From positions 1-37,504 of the forward strand of contig JAQTNJ010000008.1 in the NCBI GenBank assembly GCA_028713955.1: a stretch of 37,504 nucleotides of DNA. The letters are read 5' to 3'. The notes under the pieces were generated by a model. The model was not told where the DNA came from and searched no databases. It saw nothing but the letters and a program-made list of their open reading frames with translations. Positions 31,586 through 37,504 of the stretch are shown piece after piece. The translations under genes were made by a program, and so were the position numbers. The DNA comes from Syntrophorhabdaceae bacterium (GTDB lineage: Bacteria; Desulfobacterota; Syntrophorhabdia; Syntrophorhabdales; Syntrophorhabdaceae). How positions within the stretch are numbered: position 1 is the first letter of the stretch; each line of letters begins with the position of its first letter.

Positions 31586-31984
31586 ATGGATAAGGTAATC
31601 ATAGAGAGGCTCCCTGAAACAAGAGAGATCGACGGCGTGAAGAGGTGGAACGAGGAGCGGGGTGAATTTGCACAGATCTCATACCGGGAGGATATCGGAC
31701 ATGTTGCAATATTTGAACTGAAAAAGGGACTTTACAGGGGCAGCCATTTTCATAAAGAAAAGGAAGAGGTATTCTATGTTGTCAGCGGAAAAATCCGTGC
31801 AATCTTTATGGACATAGATACAAAAGAGCGCGAAGAGCATATTCTTGAAAAAGGTCATAAGATCAGGGTAGAAACCGGCGTGGCGCATATCTTCTATGGC
31901 CTGGACGATGCCCTTGTGGTGGAATACAGCCCGCAGTATTATGACAAGAGAGATGCTTATCCTGTGGACTTTTATAAGAAGTAA
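31586..31984 (+). CDS. Cupin-domain protein
   Basis: A single-domain cupin of about 132 residues. GSHFHKEKEEVFYVVSGK carries the His-x-His...Glu metal motif and HKIRVETGVAHIFYGLDDA the second cupin motif. The ending YYDKRDAYPVDFY resembles cupins linked to sugar-nucleotide metabolism, but the reaction cannot be named. Start is uncertain: ATG 31586 lacks a ribosome-binding site, while TTG at 31562 directly after the upstream stop has AAAGGA at 9 bases. The stop codon touches a degenerate inverted repeat (31987-32035). Confidence 0.8.
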   Translation: MDKVIIERLPETREIDGVKRWNEERGEFAQISYREDIGHVAIFELKKGLYRGSHFHKEKEEVFYVVSGKIRAIFMDIDTKEREEHILEKGHKIRVETGVAHIFYGLDDALVVEYSPQYYDKRDAYPVDFYKK

Positions 31985-31986
31985 GC

Positions 31987-32035
31987 AGTATGAAGTAGGC
32001 AGTAGGCACTTACTGCTTACTGCATACTCCCTACT
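31987..32035. repeat. Degenerate intergenic inverted repeat
   Basis: Arms of 22 nt at 31987-32008 (agtatgaagtaggcagt...) and 32014-32035 match at 18 of 22 positions after reverse-complementing, with a 5-nt loop. It begins three bases after the cupin stop codon and could end or protect that transcript. Confidence 0.7.
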
Positions 32036-32057
32036 AAAAGGACTTTGGTGATACATT

Positions 32058-32618
32058 ATGTCTGAGATAAAAAGCGCCATTGAACTGGCAATGGAAAAGA
32101 CAAAAGGCCTGGGGATGGACGAAGAAGAACGCGAATTGTTCGCGCGAAAAGACGTCGAAAACAAGGTCAGGGTAATATTGAGACGGTACCAGGAAGGCAT
32201 GATCGACGATTATGGTGTGAAAAAAGAACTGAATAATATTGAGGGCGATGAAAACCTCAAATCAAAGTCGCTGCTCGATGCCTTGATCGAGGGATTTGAC
32301 TTAACAGGTGATAATAAAAAGATCTTTGCCCTTTTTCATCTCACGGGCAGTGGTCTTGATGAGCGCCTGGGGTTCGAATTAGAGGCTTTACAGAAAAATT
32401 TTACCAAAGAAATGGAAAAGCGGAAGATGATAATCAGCGCCCGCATAGAGGATAAGCTTAAGGCAAGGGGGATAACCGGCAACGGTATTGAGCCAAACAC
32501 GCAGACATGGGATGAATGGAAAGAGACCCTTGATGAGGTTGCCCACGCCTTCAACGAGCGCCTTGAGGAATGGAAGAAGAGACTTGCAGATGCGGTGAAT
32601 AAAGGCAGTGAAAAGTGA
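32058..32618 (+). CDS. Conserved-looking helical protein of unknown function
   Basis: A 186-residue soluble protein, rich in charged residues and almost wholly helical by inspection. The C-terminal half (about 100-186) looks like a coiled coil with heptad-like Leu/Ile spacing (EALQKNFTKEMEKRKMI, FNERLEEWKKRLADAV). The N-terminal half holds ELFARKDVENKVRVILRRYQ, which recalls small helical bundles. No signal peptide and no catalytic motif. I do not recognise a named family. No strong ribosome-binding site precedes the ATG. It lies between two degenerate inverted repeats and shares no clear operon with its neighbours. Confidence 0.65.
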   Translation: MSEIKSAIELAMEKTKGLGMDEEERELFARKDVENKVRVILRRYQEGMIDDYGVKKELNNIEGDENLKSKSLLDALIEGFDLTGDNKKIFALFHLTGSGLDERLGFELEALQKNFTKEMEKRKMIISARIEDKLKARGITGNGIEPNTQTWDEWKETLDEVAHAFNERLEEWKKRLADAVNKGSEK

Positions 32619-32709
32619 ACGGTAAAAGAGGCAGTCGATAGTGAATAGCATATAGTGAACTGCAAAAGAAAAAATGCTTGATGCTCGATGCTGGTTTAGC
32701 CGTCAGCGA

Positions 32710-32781
32710 CCAGCTTTCAGCCATCAGCGTAAAGCCTTTTTTGTTTTAGCTGACCACTGTATGCTGACAGCTGATAGCTGG
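32710..32781. repeat. Degenerate intergenic inverted repeat
   Basis: Arms of 25 nt at 32710-32734 (ccagctttcagccatcag...) and 32757-32781 match at 20 of 25 positions after reverse-complementing, around a T-rich 22-nt loop. The nearby stretch 32619-32700 holds related words (gcagtcgatagtgaatagc, gatgctcgatgctgg). It ends 11 bases before the ribosome-binding site of the next gene. Confidence 0.65.
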
Positions 32782-32806
32782 TTTAAGGGACGGAGAGTTA
32801 AATACC

Positions 32807-33607
32807 ATTAATCTCAAGACCATATACGACAGGCACAAAGAAGACCTCGCCGGTAATGACATAAACGACCCCGTAGTATTTATTCACAGATACCGGGAAA
32901 ACCGCGACAGGGAGATTGCCGGTTTTCTTGCCTCCCAGTTTGCCTACGGGAAGATAGAGACGTTCAGGACATTCCTCGAAAAACTTTTCGGGCTTATGAG
33001 AGCAAGCCCATACAATTTTATCAGGAAGGGGGATTTTTCTAAAGCCCGGGGCCTTTATTACAGGTTCCAGAAAGACAAAGACATCGTCCTCCTGCTTCGG
33101 ACCTTGCAGAGGATCATCAATGAGTTCGGTGGTATCGGTCCTATGCTGCAAAACTATTACCATGGCGATATCAGGGAAGCGCTCTGGGCGATGAGGAGGC
33201 ATCTTTTCCGGGACAGCAACGAGCTTACATTCTTTTTCCCTAAACCGTCCCCCACGAATCCCCTGAAACGCTGGAGCCTCTATCTCCGGTGGATGGTAAG
33301 AAAAGACGCGATCGATATCGGGATATGGGACTTTATCGACAGGCGCGGCCTCATTATGCCCCTCGACACCCATATCTTCAAAATAGGCAGGTGCCAGGGG
33401 TGGACCGCCGCAAGGACACATTCTCACAAGGCAGCCCGCGAGATCACGGAGGCATTAAAGATATTCTCGCCCGACGACCCTTTGAAGTACGATCTTTTCC
33501 TCTGCCACACAATCGGCATCGGCGCGGGATGCACCGGCAAAAGAACATCTGCCTGTAAAGACAGATGCCTGCTTTACGAGATCACAAGGGCAGTCGATAG
33601 TCGATAG
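32807..33607 (+). CDS. TIGR02757-family protein with probable ATT start
   Basis: About 266 residues. The first in-frame ATG is at 32996, but the frame is open and conserved-looking well before it: NDPVVFIHRYRENRDREIAG, then FLASQFAYGKIETF, match the start of the TIGR02757 family (helix-hairpin-helix-like proteins of unknown function, usually about 250 residues). The in-frame stop is at 32765, and between it and 32996 no ATG, GTG or TTG occurs. GGAGAG at 32792-32797 stands 9 bases before ATT 32807, which I take as the start; CTG 32771 is less likely. The C-terminus has CTGKRTSACKDRC, three cysteines typical of the family. The stop codon TAG lies within a CGATAGT repeat, so the last residues are repeat-derived. 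Confidence 0.8.
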   Translation: MNLKTIYDRHKEDLAGNDINDPVVFIHRYRENRDREIAGFLASQFAYGKIETFRTFLEKLFGLMRASPYNFIRKGDFSKARGLYYRFQKDKDIVLLLRTLQRIINEFGGIGPMLQNYYHGDIREALWAMRRHLFRDSNELTFFFPKPSPTNPLKRWSLYLRWMVRKDAIDIGIWDFIDRRGLIMPLDTHIFKIGRCQGWTAARTHSHKAAREITEALKIFSPDDPLKYDLFLCHTIGIGAGCTGKRTSACKDRCLLYEITRAVDSR

Positions 33608-33667
33608 TATATCGTATATAGTGGACTGCAAAGGCAGCCTCCAATGCCTTTTGCGGTCTACGATATA
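33608..33667. repeat. Degenerate intergenic hairpin
   Basis: An outer 9-bp stem (tatatcgta at 33608-33616, tacgatata at 33659-33667) encloses an inner stem of gactgcaaaggca (33624-33636) with its near-perfect complement at 33645-33658. The rest of the gap, to 33818, holds similar words (gatatacgatatgc near 33730, a repeated cgccgaacg at about 33690-33715) and no gene. GAGGA lies 8 bases before the rimO start. Confidence 0.65.
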
Positions 33668-33818
33668 TGATTTCTATGAATCGCATTTCTCGCCGAACGC
33701 ATCACGCCGAACGTTCTCTTGGGAACCTCGATATACGATATGCTGAGTCTCCTCGCCTCATTTGCTTTGGCGGCCTGTTTTGTTGTAGATTAGGGCACAT
33801 GATCGTGAGGATTTACAA

Positions 33819-35078
33819 ATGAAATTTAAGATCATCAGCCTCGGCTGCCCTAAAAATCTTGTTGAATCAGAATATATAAGCCACAGGCTGGAGGAAGAGG
33901 GTCATATCCTCTCCGATGACTGCGACACCGTTATAATAAATACCTGCGCCTTTATCGCTGACGCTGCAAAAGAATCGGTGGAGACTATCCTTGAAGAGGC
34001 GGGGCGAGGAAACAGAAAGGTGATCGTGACCGGTTGTCTTGTCGAGCGGTATGGGGAGAAGTTGAAGGAGCTTCTGCCTGAGGTTGACCTCTTCATTGGA
34101 CGTAACTGGTATGACGCGATTGACATGCTTGCCGACAGAAAAGGTTTCTTTATCAGGGAAGGCTCGTTCGCGGAGACATTTCCGAGGAAGGTACTGACAA
34201 ATAAACCCACGGCCTATCTCAAGATCCAGGAAGGCTGCGACAACCGGTGCAGCTATTGCACTGTCCCTGCTATCCGGGGAGGCCTCAGAAGTAGAACCAT
34301 AGAGGACATTAAAGGGGAATTCGAGTGGCTCGTAGACAATGGTTACCGGGAGATAAACATCATAGGCCAGGATATCACCTCTTACGGAAAGCACGGTGGG
34401 ACCGACCTGAAACAATTACTTCAAAATCTCCTCGTGATTGAAGGCGATTATTTCATGCGGCTTCTCTACATGCACCCGAAAGGGATCGGCGATGAGCTGA
34501 TAGATTTGATCGCACGCTCTGATAGGATAATCCCTTACATGGATATCCCGATCCAGCATTCTGAGGACAGGATCCTCAAGCTCATGGGGAGGGGCTATGG
34601 GAAAGACGATCTCGATGCATTGTTTGTAAAGATTCGAAAAGAGATACCCGATGTTGTGCTGCGGACAACGGTGATTGTCGGTTTCCCCGGCGAGACCGGG
34701 GACGAGTTTGAGAATCTCATGGACTTTGTCAGACGACAGGAGTTCGATATGCTCGGGGCCTTCATGTATTCCAGGGAAGAGGGCACGGCTGCGTATCGCC
34801 TCCGGGGACACATCAAGAAGGGCATAAAACAATCCCGCTACAACGCTGTCATGGAACTGCAGAAAACGATATCGCAAAAGCGCTTAAAGAGGCTTGAAGG
34901 AAAAACCATGAAGGTGATCGTTGAAGGTAAAGAAGAGGCTTCAATGGCTGGACGACTCATCACCCAGGCACCGGATATAGACGGCATCGCCTTTATCAGG
35001 GGCGACTGTGCCATCGGCGAGATACTGGACGGGAAAATAGTGAAAACCCTCGATTATGATGTTATAGTAGAAATATAA
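33819..35078 (+). CDS. rimO: Ribosomal protein uS12 methylthiotransferase
   Basis: A 419-residue radical-SAM enzyme that adds a methylthio group to the conserved Asp of ribosomal protein S12. The N-terminal UPF0004 domain shows SLGCPKNLVESE (Cys10), INTCAFI and VTGCLVERY, the three ligands of the auxiliary cluster. The radical-SAM motif is EGCDNRCSYCTVPAIRG, and HPKGIGDELIDL, MDIPIQHSEDRILKLMGRGY and RTTVIVGFPGET follow. A TRAM domain closes the protein (about 350-419). KNLVESE and the length mark it as RimO rather than MiaB. lysS follows 95 bp downstream on the same strand. Confidence 0.96.
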   Translation: MKFKIISLGCPKNLVESEYISHRLEEEGHILSDDCDTVIINTCAFIADAAKESVETILEEAGRGNRKVIVTGCLVERYGEKLKELLPEVDLFIGRNWYDAIDMLADRKGFFIREGSFAETFPRKVLTNKPTAYLKIQEGCDNRCSYCTVPAIRGGLRSRTIEDIKGEFEWLVDNGYREINIIGQDITSYGKHGGTDLKQLLQNLLVIEGDYFMRLLYMHPKGIGDELIDLIARSDRIIPYMDIPIQHSEDRILKLMGRGYGKDDLDALFVKIRKEIPDVVLRTTVIVGFPGETGDEFENLMDFVRRQEFDMLGAFMYSREEGTAAYRLRGHIKKGIKQSRYNAVMELQKTISQKRLKRLEGKTMKVIVEGKEEASMAGRLITQAPDIDGIAFIRGDCAIGEILDGKIVKTLDYDVIVEI

Positions 35079-35173
35079 AATGCAGCAGAGAGCAGGGAGC
35101 TAATCGCGTTTACGCGTATACGCATGAGCGCGTCCACGTTTTATGAGCCATGAGCTTAATACAGGAGTGAAAG

Positions 35174-36637
35174 ATGGAGCCGATCAATGAGTTGATCCAT
35201 ATCAGACAGGAGAAAGAAAAGGCCTTGCGTGATCTTGGTATTGAAACGTATCCTCAGGACAGAGGTCCCTATACGACCACGGAGGAAGTAGAGAAACGAT
35301 TCGGGACCGCTTCGCACGATGCGCTGGAAGGAAGCGAAGAACGTGTTTCTGTTGCAGGGAGGATCATGGCATTCAGGGATTTTGGCAAGAGCGCCTTTCT
35401 CCATATCCAGGACAGAAAAGGCAAGGTCCAGGTCTATGTGAGGAAGGACGCCCTCAGGAGCCCCGGTTACGATGTGTTCAAGCGGTTCGATATCTGTGAC
35501 ATTGTAGGTGTTCACGGCAAGGTCTTTAAGACAAAGACCGGCGAATTGACGATCCTCGCAGAAGACATGAAGCTGCTCACCAAGTCACTCAGACCGCTTC
35601 CTGAAAAATGGCACGGGCTAAAGGATGTCGAAGAACGGTACAGGAAGAGATACCTCGACCTCATCGTCAATGAAAAGGTCAGGGAGGTTTTTACAAAGAG
35701 GGCAAAGATCATTGAATACATCAGGCGATATTTTATAGCAAGAGACTTCATCGAGGTCGAGACGCCAATGATGCACGTGATCCCCGGCGGCGCCGTCGCA
35801 AAGCCTTTCATCACCCACCATAATGCCCTCGGGATGGATCTCTTTTTGAGGATAGCCCCGGAGCTCTACCTGAAAAGGCTTGTTGTCGGCGGTTTAGAGC
35901 GGGTCTTTGAGATCAACAGGAACTTCCGGAACGAAGGTATATCGGTAAGGCATAACCCTGAATTCACGATGCTCGAGTTCTACCAGGCATATGCGACGTA
36001 CGAGGATCTAATGGCACTTACGGAAGAGATGGTATCATCGCTCGTCTATGAGCTTTTCGGGAGCTATACCGCAATATACAACGGCCAGGAGATAAATTTT
36101 TCGACACCATGGCGCAGGATGACCATCGAGGAGGCGTTGAGGGAACTCGGCGATTTCGACCTCTCCCTCATAAACGATGCGGGGAGGCTCGCATCCTTTG
36201 CCAAAGAGCTGGAGATAGAAGGCGCGGAGAAGGACACAAAGGGCAAACTGATTACAAAGATCTTTGAGGAGCTCTGTGAAAAGAAGCTTTTACAGCCCAC
36301 ATTTATTACACACTATCCGGTAGAGGTATCGCCGCTGGCAAAAAGGAGCAAGGAACACCCCGAGATCACCGAGAGATTTGAACTTTACATATCAGGCATG
36401 GAGATAGCAAACGGGTTTAACGAACTCAACGATCCTGCGGACCAGAAGGAGAGATTCCTTGAACAGATCAAGGATAAAGAAGAGGGTGTTATGATGGATG
36501 AAGATTACATAACGGCCCTTGAGTACGGTCTCCCTCCTACTGCAGGTGAAGGCATAGGGATCGACCGGCTCACGATGGTCCTTACGGACAGCCCTTCGAT
36601 ACGAGAGGTGATATTTTTTCCGCTTTTGAGACCGTGA
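35174..36637 (+). CDS. lysS: Lysyl-tRNA synthetase, class II
   Basis: A 487-residue enzyme that charges tRNA-Lys. The N-terminal OB-fold anticodon-binding domain covers residues about 50-145 (RIMAFRDFGKSAFLHIQDRKG). Motif 1 lies around IRRYFIARDFIEVETPMM; motif 2 is FEINRNFRNEGISVRHNPEF; and motif 3 is GIGIDRLTMVLTDSPSIREV. The length is standard. AGGAG is 7 bases before the ATG. The final bases overlap the next gene start (GTGA), so lysS and the lipoprotein-release permease gene are translationally coupled, an arrangement often seen in deltaproteobacterial genomes. The 95-bp gap upstream contains a perfect palindrome, GCGTATACGC, at about 35116-35125. Confidence 0.97.
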   Translation: MEPINELIHIRQEKEKALRDLGIETYPQDRGPYTTTEEVEKRFGTASHDALEGSEERVSVAGRIMAFRDFGKSAFLHIQDRKGKVQVYVRKDALRSPGYDVFKRFDICDIVGVHGKVFKTKTGELTILAEDMKLLTKSLRPLPEKWHGLKDVEERYRKRYLDLIVNEKVREVFTKRAKIIEYIRRYFIARDFIEVETPMMHVIPGGAVAKPFITHHNALGMDLFLRIAPELYLKRLVVGGLERVFEINRNFRNEGISVRHNPEFTMLEFYQAYATYEDLMALTEEMVSSLVYELFGSYTAIYNGQEINFSTPWRRMTIEEALRELGDFDLSLINDAGRLASFAKELEIEGAEKDTKGKLITKIFEELCEKKLLQPTFITHYPVEVSPLAKRSKEHPEITERFELYISGMEIANGFNELNDPADQKERFLEQIKDKEEGVMMDEDYITALEYGLPPTAGEGIGIDRLTMVLTDSPSIREVIFFPLLRP

Positions 36638-37504
36638 AATACGAAACAACTATAGGATTACGATACCTCCGGTCGAAACGAAAAGAGGCGTTCATATCCT
36701 TTACCACGTGGATATCGATCGTCGGTATTGCCATAGGCGTCATGGCGCTCATCGTTGTCATCGCAGTGATGACTGGATTTCAGGATGAGATCAGGGAAAG
36801 GATCCTGGGTGTCAACCCCCACATACTTATATTGAACATAAATGGTGAGATCCGTGATCCGGAGAAGACAGTGGAGGTCATCAAAAAGGTCGATGGCGTA
36901 ACCCATGCGTTTCCCTTCGTGAGCTTTCAGGCGATGGTCCAGAACGGCAGGCAGCTGTCAGGTGTCGCGGTGAAGGGCCTCAATGCCGGCGATGTGCAAT
37001 TCATGAACAGGCTTATCAAGGAAGGGAGCATCGATACCCTGAACAAAAAAGGCAATATCCTCATCGGTAAAGAATTGTCAAAACACATCGGTCTTTTGCC
37101 CGGCGACAGCTTCACCCTCATGGTGCCTTTCGGAGGGTATTCGCCGATGGGCGCCACGGCCGAGACGGTGAAGGTGAAGGTGGGCGGGATCTTCGAGACG
37201 GGCATGTACGAGATCGACAATACACTCATCATCATGCCGCTTAAGGACATAGAAGAGATCATGGGCATCGGGGCAACGGGCATCGAGGTGAAGCTCGCCG
37301 ATGTCTACATGGCAAATGATCTGCGGAAAGAGATCGTAAAGCGGCTCGGGTCGAATTATTTTGCACGGACGTGGATTGAGATGAACAGGAACCTCTTTTC
37401 GGCGCTGAAGCTTGAAAAGATCGCCATGTTCATCATCCTTGCGCTCATCATATTCGTGGCGAGCTTCAATATAATCAGCTCTCTCGTCATGACCGTCATG
37501 GAGA
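36634..37504 (+). CDS. LolC/LolE-type lipoprotein-releasing permease, 5' part
   Basis: The gene runs off the right edge; about 290 residues are present. It opens GTG-KYETTIGLRYLRSKRKEAF, then a first membrane helix (SIVGIAIGVMALIVVIAVM), MTGFQDEIRERILGVNPH, a large periplasmic domain (about 50-250), and the start of the second helix (AMFIILALIIFVASFNIISS). This is the classic beginning of LolC/LolE, which with LolD passes lipoproteins from the inner membrane to LolA. Its GTG overlaps the lysS stop by four bases. Whether it is the LolC, LolE or a single LolF-like form cannot be told from a fragment. Confidence 0.92.
   Translation, partial: MKYETTIGLRYLRSKRKEAFISFTTWISIVGIAIGVMALIVVIAVMTGFQDEIRERILGVNPHILILNINGEIRDPEKTVEVIKKVDGVTHAFPFVSFQAMVQNGRQLSGVAVKGLNAGDVQFMNRLIKEGSIDTLNKKGNILIGKELSKHIGLLPGDSFTLMVPFGGYSPMGATAETVKVKVGGIFETGMYEIDNTLIIMPLKDIEEIMGIGATGIEVKLADVYMANDLRKEIVKRLGSNYFARTWIEMNRNLFSALKLEKIAMFIILALIIFVASFNIISSLVMTVME

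Noticed and set aside
35090-35160. Possible operator around the GCGTATACGC palindrome before lysS
   Set aside because: Short palindromes are expected by chance and the surrounding text looks like the general degenerate repeats; there is no further support.

Overview
The window reads as a chromosomal segment of a Gram-negative, probably anaerobic bacterium. The best guess is a Desulfobacterota/'deltaproteobacterial' syntroph or sulfate-reducer relative. The reasons are the rimO-lysS-lolC/E housekeeping string, a fixABCX set next to acyl-CoA genes, a cobalamin-dependent acyl-CoA mutase, a TRAP transporter, and many degenerate inverted repeats between genes. This placement is an inference from gene content; no 16S gene is present. 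Base composition is balanced and Shine-Dalgarno sites (AAGGAG/GGAGG) are strong.

Layout. 1-200: two copies of a 45-bp hairpin-bearing repeat. 203-5978 (minus): a stand-alone cyclic-nucleotide-binding protein, then a tightly packed string that transcribes leftward: a GalT-like nucleotidyltransferase, a cobalamin-type ABC importer (btuF-btuC-btuD order), a cyclophilin-like protein and a dipeptide-epimerase-like enolase-superfamily enzyme. 5979-6585: tRNA-Gly(GCC) and tRNA-Cys(GCA) plus repeats. 6586-7835 (minus): an IscU/NifU-type scaffold, a YjbQ protein and a small exported protein. 8164-11673 (plus): a class V aminotransferase, serA and a HAD phosphatase, together a plausible complete serine branch. 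11813-14898 (plus): an acidic/polar amino-acid ABC importer. 14908-18250 (minus): fixABCX. 18454-30520 (minus): a large catabolic cluster. 30821-33607 (plus): a DsbC-like thiol protein, a cupin, an unknown helical protein and a TIGR02757-type protein. 33819-37504 (plus): rimO, lysS and the 5' part of a lolC/E-type permease gene.

The most interesting part is 18.4-30.5 kb. In transcription order it encodes a B12-binding small mutase subunit, a mutase large subunit, a three-part TRAP transporter, an AMP-forming acyl-CoA ligase, a MmgE/PrpD protein, an MFS transporter, an XRE-cupin regulator, an acyl-CoA dehydrogenase and a MeaB-like GTPase, followed by fixABCX. This reads as uptake of an organic acid, CoA activation, carbon-skeleton rearrangement by adenosylcobalamin chemistry, dehydrogenation, and electron transfer through ETF to FixCX and quinone. 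The mutase keeps the Tyr/Arg pair that marks carboxyl-bearing substrates (methylmalonyl-CoA type), but the loop that normally reads His-Cys/Ser-Gln-Thr-Ser/Gly-Gly is replaced by a run of six glycines. The dehydrogenase lacks the usual YEGT glutamate, and the MeaB-like protein has altered switch motifs. Three partners that all depart from their families' norm suggest an undescribed substrate or pathway. The cobalamin importer near 2-5 kb could supply the cofactor.

Second-tier observations: a family of degenerate inverted repeats in nearly every untranslated gap outside the catabolic cluster; a TIGR02757 gene with no ATG/GTG/TTG start but a good ribosome-binding site before ATT; an 11-bp perfect palindrome and a second palindrome in the mutase/DsbC divergent promoter region; a remnant of the tRNA-Gly 3' end just behind the tRNA; and hairpins between transport and mutase genes that may set subunit ratios.
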